The notes: generated from the letters alone by a model not told the origin. Shown: positions 49,778 through 59,277, counted from the first letter of the stretch. The stretch is DNA of 64,000 nt from JANWXD01 sp037446115 (GCA_037446115.1 JBBIJF010000001.1:124001-188000); one strand, 5' to 3'. A program made the numbers and translations.

Positions 49778-50743
49778 TCAGAGCGGGACTTCCACTTCGC
49801 GGAGGATTTCCTCGAGCACGCGCTCGGCAAATTCGGTCGGCCGCTGCGCCAAAGCCACGCGGGTGTTGACCACCACGCGGTGCGCGAACACCGGGATGGC
49901 GAGCCGCTTAACGTCATCCGGCAGGGCGTAATCCCGCCCTTCGAGCAGAGCCAGGGCCTGCGTGGCGCGATAAAGCGCCTGGGCGCCGCGAGGACTCACG
50001 CCCAGCGTGAAGGCCTCGCGCGAACGCGTCTTTGCGACAAGCGCCATCATGTAATCCACCAGGGCGTCGTCCACCCTCACCTGCTGGGCACGCTCCTGCC
50101 ACTCCAGAACCTCTTCGGCGGTGAGTACGGGCCGCAGCTTTTCCAGCGGCGAAGGGCCGCTGCGGAGGATCTCGCGTTCGCTGGCGGCATCCGGGTAGCC
50201 CACGCGAATCCGCATCAAGAACCGGTCCAGCTGCGACTCAGGCAGCGGGTAAGTACCGTGATGCTCGACCGGGTTTTGGGTGGCGATGACCATGAAGGGT
50301 TCCGGCAGCCGGTAGGAACGCCCGTCCATGGTGACCTGGCGCTCGTTCATCGCCTCGAGCAACGCCGACTGCGTTTTGGGCGTTGTTCGATTGATTTCGT
50401 CCGCCAAGAGGAAGTGCGTGAACACCGGGCCCTTTTTGAATTCGAAAGCCTGGGTCAGGGCGTTGTAGATGACCACGCCGAGCACGTCGCTCGGAAGCAT
50501 GTCGGAAGTAAACTGGAGCCGGTGGAAACTGCATTGCACTGAGCGCGCCAAGGCTTGGGCGAGCGTGGTTTTCCCGACGCCGGGTACGTCCTCGATGAGC
50601 AGGTGGCCGCGGGCCAGCAGGCAGACCAGAGACAAGCGGACCACGTCCGGCTTGCCGCGCAGGACTTGGCCGAGGCTGGCTTCCAGTTCCGCGAGTTTGG
50701 AGAGTGACAGGGGCGGGCTTTGGGCCGCCTCCCGCATTGCCAT
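49778..50743 (-). CDS. MoxR-family AAA ATPase
   Basis: 321 residues from the ATG at 50743. Walker A is EDVPGVGKTTLAQALARSVQ, Walker B is HFLLADEINRTTPKTQSALL, sensor 1 is PFMVIATQNPVEHHGTYPLP, and the arginine-finger region and lid LPDDVKRLAIPVFAHRVVV follow. MoxR ATPases act as chaperones, often with von Willebrand factor A-domain proteins; no such partner gene is present here. TATTAT seven bases upstream suggests a leaderless mRNA. Confidence 0.93.
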   Translation of the reverse strand: MAMREAAQSPPLSLSKLAELEASLGQVLRGKPDVVRLSLVCLLARGHLLIEDVPGVGKTTLAQALARSVQCSFHRLQFTSDMLPSDVLGVVIYNALTQAFEFKKGPVFTHFLLADEINRTTPKTQSALLEAMNERQVTMDGRSYRLPEPFMVIATQNPVEHHGTYPLPESQLDRFLMRIRVGYPDAASEREILRSGPSPLEKLRPVLTAEEVLEWQERAQQVRVDDALVDYMMALVAKTRSREAFTLGVSPRGAQALYRATQALALLEGRDYALPDDVKRLAIPVFAHRVVVNTRVALAQRPTEFAERVLEEILREVEVPL

Positions 50744-50750
50744 CACTGTT

Positions 50751-50756
50751 ATAATA
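50751..50756 (-). promoter_or_regulatory. -10-like TATTAT, predicted leaderless start of the MoxR gene
   Basis: On the minus strand TATTAT ends seven bases before the ATG at 50743. No Shine-Dalgarno sequence is present. Confidence 0.45.
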
Positions 50757-50825
50757 GCCGAGTGGCGTCGGGCCGCGCCCCGCCCTCATACCCCCGCTCC
50801 GCGCGGCCCGCGCCACCCCCCGCAA

Positions 50826-50902
50826 GGGCGCGTAGCTCAGTTGGTTAGAGCGCCTGCTTCACACGCAGGAGGTCGTAGGTTCGAGTCCTGCCGCGCCCAC
50901 CA
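50826..50902 (+). tRNA. tRNA-Val (anticodon CAC)
   Basis: The acceptor stem GGGCGCG (50826-50832) pairs with CGCGCCC (50892-50898). The anticodon arm CCTGC-TTCACAC-GCAGG gives anticodon CAC. The T arm is GTAGG-TTCGAGT-CCTGC, followed by A and an encoded CCA at 50900-50902. The 168 bases after it, up to the photolyase stop, hold nothing recognisable. Confidence 0.97.
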
Positions 50903-51070
50903 TTTATTCTCCTGGGCGTAAGCGCGGCACCTGCCGTCGGCGCGCCATGCAGAGGCCTGGCCCCGTGCCTGCTGAGCGGTCTACTCACACAAATGCGGGG
51001 GAACCTGGTGGATCCTAGGTCAGGCATTCACATTCCATGATGGAGTCGAGCGTTGGGCGCGCAAAGGCCT

Positions 51071-52471
51071 TTACAGACGTAGCGGATCTTCGCCGGTGCG
51101 CTCCAGGTGCTCGATCTCCCGCACGTAAGCCGCAACGTCCGTCTTACGGCGCATGCCCTCCAGTGACATATAACGCACCTTGCCGAACACAGGCCGCTCG
51201 GCAAAGGGACGATCGTGCAGGCCGAAACACCAGAGGATGTTTGTATAAGTGTTCGGGTCGCGCCCGTCGAGCGCATACCGGTCGTGCAAATAAATCATCG
51301 TCGCCAGGGCCTCCTCCGGCGTCGCCGACCACTCGATGATTTTCTTGCCCCAGTACATGCGGTAGTAACCCTGAATCACGCCGCGTAGCCGCAGTTCTTT
51401 TTGCGTCGCGTTCCAGAGTGCATCGTGCGTCTGGGCATGCTCGAACGCCCCACGGTCGTAGACCGGCCGGCGCCGGTCCGCCGCGTGCCGCCGGAGCGTT
51501 GCGCGGGCCCACTCCGGCAGCGCTGTCAGACTCCGGTAATCTGCGGTGTGCCGTACGAAGTTGAAGGCGAGCTCCCTCCGCACGATGAGCTCTTCCAGGA
51601 AGGCGTCCGCGGAAATCCCGTGCGTCCGTGCGTAGCTGGAGGCCGCCAGTGCCACTTCGAGCGAGGAGATGTGCCCGAAGTGCAGATAGGGGCTGAGCCG
51701 CGAGGTCGCATGCGCGGAGGGTTCATTGCGCAGTTCCGCATAGCGGTGCAGACTGCACCGGAGAAACCGTTCCAGCCGCTCAAGCGCCTCCTGGCGCCCG
51801 CCGCGAAAAGCCGTAGAAGGCCTCACGCTGTGATCAATCTCACACCCAGCCACGAGCTCGGGAATCTCCGGACCGCGCACCGCTGTATGAAACGGCGGCG
51901 GAGACTCCTTCCAGCGCCGCTCGAGCCGGATCTCCCCCACCGGCCGCAGGCATTCGGGCAACGCCCTTCGGATCTTCGGACGAAGAGTCGCAGCCGCATA
52001 TTCCCGTTTGTGGTGTCGGCTCATCGGCACCACGCAACTGGAATCGACCACGTAGTAGGCCACCTCCAGCTTCGGCGGCACGGAGGCGTTATACTGTCGC
52101 GCAACGAAGGTCGGATAGTCGTCGGCCACCACCGCAGCTGCATCCGCCGCGAGCCGGTAGAAGATGTCGTCCGTATCGGAGCGGCGGCGCCGAAGATAGA
52201 ACACGTAACCGATGCCGAGCTCTTTTAAGCGGCGGGCTGTGGCCGGGACCCCCTCCAGGAGGAACGTGTGGAAGCGGTCGCTGGCGAACGGATACGAACA
52301 GGTCAGGCCTTCGTAAAACAGCAGGGGTTTATCCAGCCGGTTGGCGAGATCAGCCGCGAAGGCGAGCCCGTGGTTTGCGTCCGCGCGGCGGTTCATCTGC
52401 GCCCAGTACAGCACATAGCGGCCGCTATGCCGTTCGCCGGCATGGTTGACTTTGCAGACACGATCCTGCAC
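51071..52471 (-). CDS. Deoxyribodipyrimidine photolyase, class II-like
   Basis: 466 residues starting at GTG. The N-terminal alpha/beta domain opens GRYVLYWAQMNRRADANHGL, a class II photolyase signature. The FAD domain has SRLSPYLHFGHISSLEVALA, FLEELIVRRELAFNFVRH, MYWGKKIIEWSATPEEAL and DPNTYTNILWCFGLHDRPFA. It would repair cyclobutane pyrimidine dimers using blue light. The tail FGKVRYMSLEGMRRKTDVAA is also family-like. It is not obviously in an operon; 157 bases separate its start from the next stop. Confidence 0.9.
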   Translation of the reverse strand: MQDRVCKVNHAGERHSGRYVLYWAQMNRRADANHGLAFAADLANRLDKPLLFYEGLTCSYPFASDRFHTFLLEGVPATARRLKELGIGYVFYLRRRRSDTDDIFYRLAADAAAVVADDYPTFVARQYNASVPPKLEVAYYVVDSSCVVPMSRHHKREYAAATLRPKIRRALPECLRPVGEIRLERRWKESPPPFHTAVRGPEIPELVAGCEIDHSVRPSTAFRGGRQEALERLERFLRCSLHRYAELRNEPSAHATSRLSPYLHFGHISSLEVALAASSYARTHGISADAFLEELIVRRELAFNFVRHTADYRSLTALPEWARATLRRHAADRRRPVYDRGAFEHAQTHDALWNATQKELRLRGVIQGYYRMYWGKKIIEWSATPEEALATMIYLHDRYALDGRDPNTYTNILWCFGLHDRPFAERPVFGKVRYMSLEGMRRKTDVAAYVREIEHLERTGEDPLRL

Positions 52472-52628
52472 AGCTTAAGCCGGTTGCGTCCCGGTTTTCG
52501 GAAATCCACATCGTAGCAACTGCCGGCCCCCCGGCGGACCGCCGGCGCCGGAGCAGCCGGGACACGCTCGCCCGCTGAGGAACGTGAAGGGTCCGGGAAC
52601 AGAAGGTGGACGCGGGGATACGGCGTCC

Positions 52629-53708
52629 TCAGTCTTCCGAAGAGACCAGCTGGATCAGCGCCTGAATGTAGCCGAAGGCGAAGGCGAATGCCTGGCGGCT
52701 GCGGTCGTCGCCTTCGATCCGCGGGACATGGTCGGGCATGATCATCCCGTCGTAGCCCACCTCTTTGTAGACCCGCATGGCCCGGATCATGTCCACGTCT
52801 CCGTCGTCAGGGAAAGTTTCGCGAAAGTTGAGAAACTTACCCTGGATATTGCGGAAATGGACGTTGAAGATTTTTCCCCGGCTCCCGAAATAACGGATGA
52901 CGTCGTAGATCTCCTCGCGGGGATTTTCCAGCATCTCCGCCACCGTGCCCTGACAGAAGTTCAGGCCGTGGTAGGGGCTGGGTCGAATCTCGACGAACCG
53001 TTTGAGCCCTTCGACGCTTCCCAGCACCCGTTCGACTCCGCGGAAGCCCTTACCGCGGGGCATGCCTGGATCATGCGGGTGGCAGGCCAGGCGCACTTTG
53101 TACTCCTCGGCCACCGGAACCACACGCTCGAGAAAATAGGTGATCCGCTCCCACATCATGTCTTCGGTGACGCGTCCCGCTTCCGTCAACGGCGGCTCCT
53201 GACGGGCTGTCTCATAAACGAAAGTGCTGTAGCGCGCGCCGCCGCGGCCCCGTGTGGGCTCGGTGCGCACCACCCCGAGAATCGTGAGGTTGTACTTAAC
53301 CGCCGGGATCCCCGCCCGCGCGCAGTTGCGGATCATCTCGCAGATCTGGTCAATCTCGCGGTCCCGCTCCGGACTTTTGCCGAGCATGATGTGGGGCATC
53401 TCGGCCCGCGTGATGTAATGGGAGCTCAGGGGCAGGGGCACCATGTCCAGGTGGATGCCGAACCGCTCGATCCGTTCCCGGAGCCGCAGCAAGCCTTCCA
53501 CCGACCAGTTCTCGTCCAGCCTCGGGGAAGGCAGCTCGCTGCAGATGTGATTCACGCCGAAGGCCGCCAGTACGCGCAGCACGTCGTCGGAGGAGCCATG
53601 CTGGGTGCCGACCTTCATGCGAGCCTTGCGAGGCTGGGGCTGCGGCAGCGCTTGCCCGTGTCCTGCGGCGGCACCCGCAGCAGTCCTGAGAAACTCCCGC
53701 CGGTCCAT
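52629..53708 (-). CDS. Mannonate dehydratase (UxuA)-like protein with Tat signal
   Basis: 359 residues. The leader MDRREFLRTAAGAAAG is a twin-arginine signal. The barrel carries UxuA-type metal and substrate motifs: VRLACHPHDPGMPRGKGFRG, HGLNFCQGTVAEML, KIFNVHFRNIQG and YDGMIMPDHVPRIEG. Mannonate dehydratase turns D-mannonate into 2-keto-3-deoxygluconate. Export of such an enzyme is unusual outside Acidobacteria, Planctomycetes and relatives. It may act on another sugar acid. The zinc-ribbon gene ends three bases before it. Confidence 0.88.
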   Translation of the reverse strand: MDRREFLRTAAGAAAGHGQALPQPQPRKARMKVGTQHGSSDDVLRVLAAFGVNHICSELPSPRLDENWSVEGLLRLRERIERFGIHLDMVPLPLSSHYITRAEMPHIMLGKSPERDREIDQICEMIRNCARAGIPAVKYNLTILGVVRTEPTRGRGGARYSTFVYETARQEPPLTEAGRVTEDMMWERITYFLERVVPVAEEYKVRLACHPHDPGMPRGKGFRGVERVLGSVEGLKRFVEIRPSPYHGLNFCQGTVAEMLENPREEIYDVIRYFGSRGKIFNVHFRNIQGKFLNFRETFPDDGDVDMIRAMRVYKEVGYDGMIMPDHVPRIEGDDRSRQAFAFAFGYIQALIQLVSSED

Positions 53709-53711
53709 GGC

Positions 53712-54011
53712 TCAGGTCTGTGGCAGCCCGGCCGTCTCCACCAGAAACGCGGTGGTCTTGATGCCGGAGATTTCGAACGTCTTGCGGCACCGCGGGTTGC
53801 GACAGGCCACTTTGTCGTCCAGCAGGACCATGTAACTTTGCGCCTTACGGAACCGGAGCTTGGTTTCTTCGTCGGCGCCGGCCGGCGGCTTGTCTTTCTT
53901 CTTCCGCACCAGCCAGCGGAGCGAATAGGTTTCCGCCGTACGGCAGAAAGGGCAAACCAGCTGCGCCGGTTTCACGGCCTGGGATTCGTTAAAGAACTTT
54001 CGTTCGTTCAT
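53712..54011 (-). CDS. Small zinc-ribbon protein
   Basis: 99 residues from the ATG at 54011. Two cysteine pairs are spaced for one zinc: LVCPFCRTAETYSLRW and VACRNPRCRKTFEISG. A basic lysine-rich stretch (RKKKDKPPAGADEE) lies between. Function unknown. It sits seven bases after the aminotransferase and three bases before the UxuA-like gene, so these three are likely co-transcribed. Confidence 0.75.
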   Translation of the reverse strand: MNERKFFNESQAVKPAQLVCPFCRTAETYSLRWLVRKKKDKPPAGADEETKLRFRKAQSYMVLLDDKVACRNPRCRKTFEISGIKTTAFLVETAGLPQT

Positions 54012-54018
54012 CGTCTTC

Positions 54019-55338
54019 TTAACTGCGGACTGCCGCCCGGGCGCCGGATACCTCCGGGCGCGCAAAACTGGCATCCAGGCGCCGGACGAACTCATCCACG
54101 TCGGTGCGGCTGACATTGAGCGGCGGTGTGACCCGCAGAACGTTGCCGTATAGGCCGCCCTTGCCGATCAGGATGCCATTGTGCCGCGCCGCCTCCATCA
54201 CCTCCATTGTCTCTTCCGCCGCGGGCTCTTTGGTCTGCCGGTCGCGAACCAGCTCCAGGGCCTGCATCAGCCCCATGCCGCGCACGTCGCCGATCAGCGG
54301 GTGTTTTTCTTTGAGCTCCTCCAGGCGCGATCGCAGATAGGCTCCGGTCTCTGCGGCATGATCGAGCAGGCGGTTTTCTTCGATGAACTCCAGTACGGCG
54401 CGCGCCGCCGTCGCCGCCACGGGGTTGCCCCCGAACGTAGAGATCGTCAGGCCGCGTACGGAATCGGCCACTTCCGGCCGCGCCACGGTCACGCCGATCG
54501 GAAGGCCATTGCCGAGTCCTTTCGCGCTGCTGAGGATGTCCGGCTCCACACCCCAATGCTCGATGCCGAACCATTTGCCGCCGGTGCGACCCCATCCCGT
54601 CTGGACCTCGTCGCTGATGAACACGCCGCCGTAGCGCCGCACGATCTCGGCCACGATGGCGAAATACTCCCGCGGCGGAGTGATGAAACCGCCGACGCCC
54701 TGAACGGGTTCGGCGATGAAACCGGCGATGCGGCCCGACGTCGCCGTGCGAATCACTTCCTCCACGTCCCGCGCGCACCGCACTTCGCAGTCCGGGTACG
54801 ACAGACCGAACGGGCAGCGGTAGCAGTACGCATTGTGGGCATGGACCACCCCGGGTTGGAGCGGGCCTCCCAGCTTCCAGCCGGACTGCCCCGTCAAGGC
54901 CATCGCCAGCGAGGAACGACCGTGATAGGAGTGGCGTAGCGCGACAATCTCGCTCGAGCCCGTGTAGCAACGCGCCGCCAAGACGGCGGTCTCATTGGCT
55001 TCCGTGCCGCTGTTGGTAAAAAACGATTTCGTGAGCCTTCCCCCGGGGGTGAGCGACGCGATCTTGCGGGCCAGCGCCGCCTGAGGCTCGGTTACAAACA
55101 CGGTCGAGACATGCTCCAGCCGGTCGAGCTGCTCGTGGACCTTCCGGTTCACGCACTGGTTGCAATGCCCCACGCTGATGGTGACGATGCCGCCGAAAAA
55201 GTCCAGATACTGATTGCCGTCGGCATCCCAAACATACTGGTCTTTGGCATGCGTGATCACCAGCGGCTCGCGGAAGTAGTGGAAAACCGCGGGGAAGAGA
55301 AATTCCCGCTGGGCGAGCAGAATTTCGTCCTTGGTCAT
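54019..55338 (-). CDS. Class III PLP aminotransferase (AGXT2/GABA-type)
   Basis: 439 residues from the ATG at 55338 (a GTG two codons earlier is also in frame). Class III features: YVWDADGNQYLDFFGGIVTI, KSFFTNSGTEANETAVLAAR, SYHGRSSLAMALTGQ, FIAEPVQGVGGFITPPREYF, GVFISDEVQTGWGRTGGKWF, and the PLP lysine in LSSAKGLGNGLPIGVTVA. The unusual insert HAHNAYCYRCPFGLSYPDCE contains four cysteines. Such enzymes move amino groups between glyoxylate or pyruvate and omega-amino acids. Confidence 0.93.
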   Translation of the reverse strand: MTKDEILLAQREFLFPAVFHYFREPLVITHAKDQYVWDADGNQYLDFFGGIVTISVGHCNQCVNRKVHEQLDRLEHVSTVFVTEPQAALARKIASLTPGGRLTKSFFTNSGTEANETAVLAARCYTGSSEIVALRHSYHGRSSLAMALTGQSGWKLGGPLQPGVVHAHNAYCYRCPFGLSYPDCEVRCARDVEEVIRTATSGRIAGFIAEPVQGVGGFITPPREYFAIVAEIVRRYGGVFISDEVQTGWGRTGGKWFGIEHWGVEPDILSSAKGLGNGLPIGVTVARPEVADSVRGLTISTFGGNPVAATAARAVLEFIEENRLLDHAAETGAYLRSRLEELKEKHPLIGDVRGMGLMQALELVRDRQTKEPAAEETMEVMEAARHNGILIGKGGLYGNVLRVTPPLNVSRTDVDEFVRRLDASFARPEVSGARAAVRS

Positions 55339-55534
55339 CGTCACCGCCGCTCGGTGCCATTATCCGGCTTTCCGCCGGCCCGCGCAAATCCACCTGGCGG
55401 CACACGCCGTCCGCTGCGCGAAAATGGACTGGAAGGTGTTGGAGTTCACCTCAAGCCGCCCCGCCCTGGCGAGATAACTCCTACCTGCCGGCAACCCGGC
55501 AAAAGGGGCAAAGCAGTGCTACCGGAGAAAGCCC

Positions 55535-57586
55535 ATGGCGGAGCACGTCCCACTCAACGAAGGCCACAAGCGGCGCCTGCTCAGCAAGGCACGGCACGTC
55601 GACCAACTGCTTTCCGAAATCGAAGCAGTCCTCGATGCGGCCCAATCACGAAGCATCTTTCCAAAGTTCCGGCTCGATGTCACTCCTGCGCAGGCCCGTC
55701 TGATTCGCAACCACGTCGCCCGCCTCCGGGAGCACCTTGGCCGGGCCCTGCGCGCCGCGGGCTTTCACCCCGAGGGGCCCTCGCTCGGAGCCTTGCACTC
55801 CATCCGCGTCACGCTCGCCTTCATCCGCGTTGCAGCTCAGGAGATGGCGCCGCGCTATTTGCGTGGCTACGGCCAACTGCCTGAATGGGCCTCGTCGCAC
55901 CTTCAGGGCCTCGCCTCCGAGCTGGAGGGCCTGCTGGAGAACCTGGACCGATCTCTGGCAGAGGAGGCCGGCGCTGACCTGCACCTCCGGCTCGAGCGGC
56001 TGTCTGAAACCGTGGACGTCCAACGGCTGCGGCTGCTTGAGGAAATCATCAGCCGGCACCAACTTGCGGAACTCCGTCCCCGCCTGACCAGCCTCGTGGA
56101 GCGCCTGGAATCGCCTCGTTACGAGATCGCCCTTTTCGGACGCGTGAATTCCGGAAAATCATCCCTGCTCAACCGCCTGCTGGGAACGACAGTGCTTCCC
56201 GTGGGGGTGATTCCCATTACCGCCGTACCGACGCGGCTTGTCTGGGGAGCCCTGCCGCGCCTTACGGTCACCTTTGCGGACCGGCGGGCGGAGCAGCACG
56301 CCCTCGAAGAGCTCTCGGAATTCGTCAGCGAAGAGCGCAATCCCGCTAACCGCAAAGCGATTGCCCGGATCATCGCCGAACTCCCATCCGAGCGGCTGCA
56401 AAACGGCCTGGTCTTCGTGGACACGCCGGGCTTGGGCTCTCTGGCGGCGGCAGCGGCGGAAACGCTGGCCTGTCTGCCACACTGCGATCTCGGTGTACTG
56501 CTTGTGAGTGCAGTGTCGCCGGTCAATGACGAGGACTTGACGACGTTGCGCGCTCTTTACGAAGCGGGACTCCCGGCCATGGTGCTCCTCACCAAAGCCG
56601 ACTTACTTTCCCCGGACGAGCTCCATTGCGCCGTGTCTTACACCGTCGGCCCGATACGCAGCGCGCTCCCGATCGAACCCCACGTTTACGCCGTCAGCGC
56701 CCTGGGAAGCCACGCGGCGCTGCTCGACAAGTGGGTCGAGCAGGAGATCGCCCCGCTGTACGCAAGACACCTGGACCTGCTGGCCGACTCACTGCGGCGA
56801 AAGGTGGACCTACTCGGCGAGGCGACGGCGGCCGCACTCGAGATCCGCTTGCACAGCGCCGTCTCCGGTCCGGAACGGGACCGACTGATCGCCATGGAGG
56901 CGCGCCTGCGCCAGGCCGCCGGTCAGCTGGACGAGGTCCAGTCCGCTGCCTTGCGTGCGGCCGATCAGATTCGGCGGTTGCCGACGCCGGCCCTGGGCGC
57001 AGCCGCAGAAGTATGGGCCTCGGCTCCGTCGCCAAGGGGCCGCCGCGAGTGCAGCCCTCTCACTGCCGAGGCGGTGTGGCGAGTTGCAGCGGCGAGCGCA
57101 GCAGAGATCTGGCAAAGCGTAACGACCCTGGCAAGAGAGCTAGCGGCAAGCCTGAATGCGGCCGCACAGGCGTTGAACCGCGGTGAAGCCCCGGCCGAAT
57201 CCGAGCTGCTGGCCGCTCTTGGCCCCATGCCGCCGTTCGATCTTGGAGCGGTTCCGCTCCCCGTCAAACGGCGCTGGCTCCGCTGGCCCCGGCGCCTCGT
57301 CGTGTCGCGCCTGCGCCGGAAACTCGCCAGAGCGATCGGCCCGCAACTGGAACAGGCATTCACGGCTTACAGCCGTCTGATCGGCAACTGGGTACGCGAG
57401 TCCTTGGCAGAGCTGCGCCGGCGCTTCCATGCTCTCGCGGAACCCTACCGCGCCCAGCTCGCCGTGCTCGTCGAACGTCAGACGGTCAGCCCCGAACAAC
57501 GCGAAGCCCTCCGCACCGATCTGGAGCGACTGCGGCGGAGCGCTTCGGCCGGCGGGCCACCCTGGGGAGCGGCCGGAGAAGGATAG
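55535..57586 (+). CDS. Bacterial dynamin-like GTPase
   Basis: 683 residues. The N-terminal 190 residues are helical. The G domain starts near 195: ALFGRVNSGKSSLLNRLLG (P-loop, residues 202-209), LPVGVIPITAVPTRLVWG (switch I), LVFVDTPGLGSLAAAAAETL (switch II, DTPG) and VLLTKADLLSPDEL (TKAD). The remaining 330 residues are long coiled helices (LEQAFTAYSRLIGNWVRESL, RRRFHALAEPYRAQLAVLV), with arginine-rich patches near RRWLRWPRRLVVSRLRRKLA that could bind membrane. The layout matches bacterial dynamins, which remodel or protect membranes. A GGAG site precedes the ATG. No partner GTPase gene, as often seen in tandem dynamin pairs, lies next to it. Confidence 0.82.
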   Translation: MAEHVPLNEGHKRRLLSKARHVDQLLSEIEAVLDAAQSRSIFPKFRLDVTPAQARLIRNHVARLREHLGRALRAAGFHPEGPSLGALHSIRVTLAFIRVAAQEMAPRYLRGYGQLPEWASSHLQGLASELEGLLENLDRSLAEEAGADLHLRLERLSETVDVQRLRLLEEIISRHQLAELRPRLTSLVERLESPRYEIALFGRVNSGKSSLLNRLLGTTVLPVGVIPITAVPTRLVWGALPRLTVTFADRRAEQHALEELSEFVSEERNPANRKAIARIIAELPSERLQNGLVFVDTPGLGSLAAAAAETLACLPHCDLGVLLVSAVSPVNDEDLTTLRALYEAGLPAMVLLTKADLLSPDELHCAVSYTVGPIRSALPIEPHVYAVSALGSHAALLDKWVEQEIAPLYARHLDLLADSLRRKVDLLGEATAAALEIRLHSAVSGPERDRLIAMEARLRQAAGQLDEVQSAALRAADQIRRLPTPALGAAAEVWASAPSPRGRRECSPLTAEAVWRVAAASAAEIWQSVTTLARELAASLNAAAQALNRGEAPAESELLAALGPMPPFDLGAVPLPVKRRWLRWPRRLVVSRLRRKLARAIGPQLEQAFTAYSRLIGNWVRESLAELRRRFHALAEPYRAQLAVLVERQTVSPEQREALRTDLERLRRSASAGGPPWGAAGEG

Positions 57587-57603
57587 CGCCGCCAAACGCA
57601 GGC

Positions 57604-58493
57604 TCAGCGCAGGATCCCCACCGGATCGTGGTTCGCCTGCCGCCTGCCGCCGGCGCGATCCGCACACTCAGCGGTCCATGGCGATTCCTCGAACGCTGCC
57701 GCGCCGTGCGTCACGGGCGCCGCCTGCACCTGCCGGACCCGCGCGGGCAGAAACCACGCGTTGGCCACGGCGGTGGGAATCACCGCGCTGGCGATCACGA
57801 CGGCCACCAGACAAGAGTACTGGGCGCGGTCAATGATTCCATGATTGAGGCAGAACAGGGCCGAGATCGTGCCAAACGTCAGTCCGGTGGACATCATGAG
57901 CGTGTAGTACATCGTCTCGCCTCGTTCGTACTCGAAAGCCTTGACGGCCGGAAAGACCGCGGCGAGTTTGGACAGCATCTTCGCGGCAAACGGGATGGCG
58001 AACGCCAGCGGAGCGCCCATCAGCGCCGGAAGGGAGACGAGCGCGCCGGCGCGAATGAAATAAGAAGGGCGTGAAAAGACCGAGCGTGAGCGTCCTGAGG
58101 CGGCGGATGAGGGCGTGATCTTGTCCCACGCTGCCGCCCAGTGCCATGCCGAGCAGATAAGCCGGCAGCACAGCCTCGCTCCCCGGCCAGACCGCCAGAC
58201 CGCCGGCGGAGAACAGCAAAAGCAGCGGGTATTTCGTCTCCATCTCCGAAGCTCGATCGCCAAAACGGCGAAACAGCCAGGGCGTCACCAGCGGGGCCGC
58301 CGCCACGGCCAGAGATACCCCTACAACAAAGATCAGCGTCCGGGCATTGAACGGCGCGAAAAACAGACCGAGCGCCACTACAGTGCCCACGTCGTTGACG
58401 AAGCAGGCGCCCAGAATCGCCCTTGCCCAAATTCGTGCGGTTCAGCCCCAGCTCGAGCATCACCGCATAGACGACGGCAACCGTCCGTTCCAT
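57604..58493 (-). pseudogene. Broken cation/proton antiporter
   Basis: Pieces of one antiporter occur in three frames on the minus strand: AVVYAVMLELGLNRTNLGKG, then VGTVVALGLFFAPFNARTLI through GGSVGQDHALIRRLRTLTLG, then SLPALMGAPLAFAIPFAAKM and YTLMMSTGLTFGTISALFCL. Removing one base near 58420-58422 (an extra G) and one near 58060-58063 (an extra T on the coding strand) restores a continuous protein. The N-terminal half of the family (about 130 residues) is missing; what precedes VAVVYAVML is not homologous. So the gene is both truncated and frameshifted. A sequencing error could explain a frameshift but not the lost N-terminus. Confidence 0.8.
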
Positions 58494-58731
58494 CACGGAC
58501 TCCTGTTGGATCGGTAGCCTGGGGGCCTGTCCGGGCGGCAGGGCCGACGGCCACACCCCCCGGGAGAACCCGTGTAGGAGTCATTGGCCGTCGGGGGACG
58601 GCGTTAAGCGAACTCCACCGCTCGCTAATAGTTATACTGAAACGTCGCTGTGCTGTTTCGACGGCTTTCCCGCGCCGAGCGCCGCCGTCATGTAAACTAT
58701 CGAGGAAACGCTTCGCCCAGGAGGTGTTGCC

Positions 58732-59247
58732 ATGAAATATTCGGTGCTGTTGGCCGCTTCGGCCGCTCTCGCATTGGGTCAGGGTCCTGATCTCAAAACG
58801 CTCTCGGGAGGCGCGCAGGCTTTACAGAACACCGTCAAGAATTATGTGCTACAGTCGGCCGCGAAGATGCCCGAGGAGCACTTCGCCTTCGCGCCCGTAC
58901 CTGAGGTACGCTCGTTTGCCGCCATTCTGGGTCACATCGCAGACGCCCAGTACGCGTTTTGCTCTGCCGTATTAGGAGAGAAGAACCCGGCTCCGGGGAT
59001 CGAAAAGACCAAAACCACAAAGGCCGACCTCGAGGCCGCCCTCAAAGACGCCTTCGCCTACTGCGATCGCGCCTACGCCATCTCGGACGCGCAGGCGGCG
59101 GAAACAGTCAAGTTTTTCGGGGCCGAACGTACGAAACTCAACGTGCTCTCCTTCAACACCGCTCACACCTGGGAACACTACGGCAATCTTGTGACCTACA
59201 TGCGCCTGAAAGGCATCGTTCCCCCTTCCAGTGAGCGGAGGCGCTGA
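58732..59247 (+). CDS. Secreted DinB-like protein
   Basis: 171 residues with a short signal peptide (KYSVLLAASAALALGQG). The DinB/YfiT four-helix bundle is visible: LQNTVKNYVLQSAAKMPEEH, VPEVRSFAAILGHIADAQYA and FNTAHTWEHYGNLVTYMRLK. Metal histidines appear in LGHIADAQ and HTWEHYGN. Members include thiol-transferases using bacillithiol or mycothiol, but many are unassigned. AGGAGGTG lies before the ATG; TAAACT at about 58692 may be part of the promoter. Confidence 0.88.
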   Translation: MKYSVLLAASAALALGQGPDLKTLSGGAQALQNTVKNYVLQSAAKMPEEHFAFAPVPEVRSFAAILGHIADAQYAFCSAVLGEKNPAPGIEKTKTTKADLEAALKDAFAYCDRAYAISDAQAAETVKFFGAERTKLNVLSFNTAHTWEHYGNLVTYMRLKGIVPPSSERRR

Positions 59248-59277
59248 GTCATCGCCCGGTTTTTTCACGATCCTCCG

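Noticed and set aside
50750..50755. TATAAT as promoter of tRNA-Val
   Set aside because: It is about 70 bases upstream of the tRNA; read on the other strand it is a TATTAT placed exactly for the MoxR gene.
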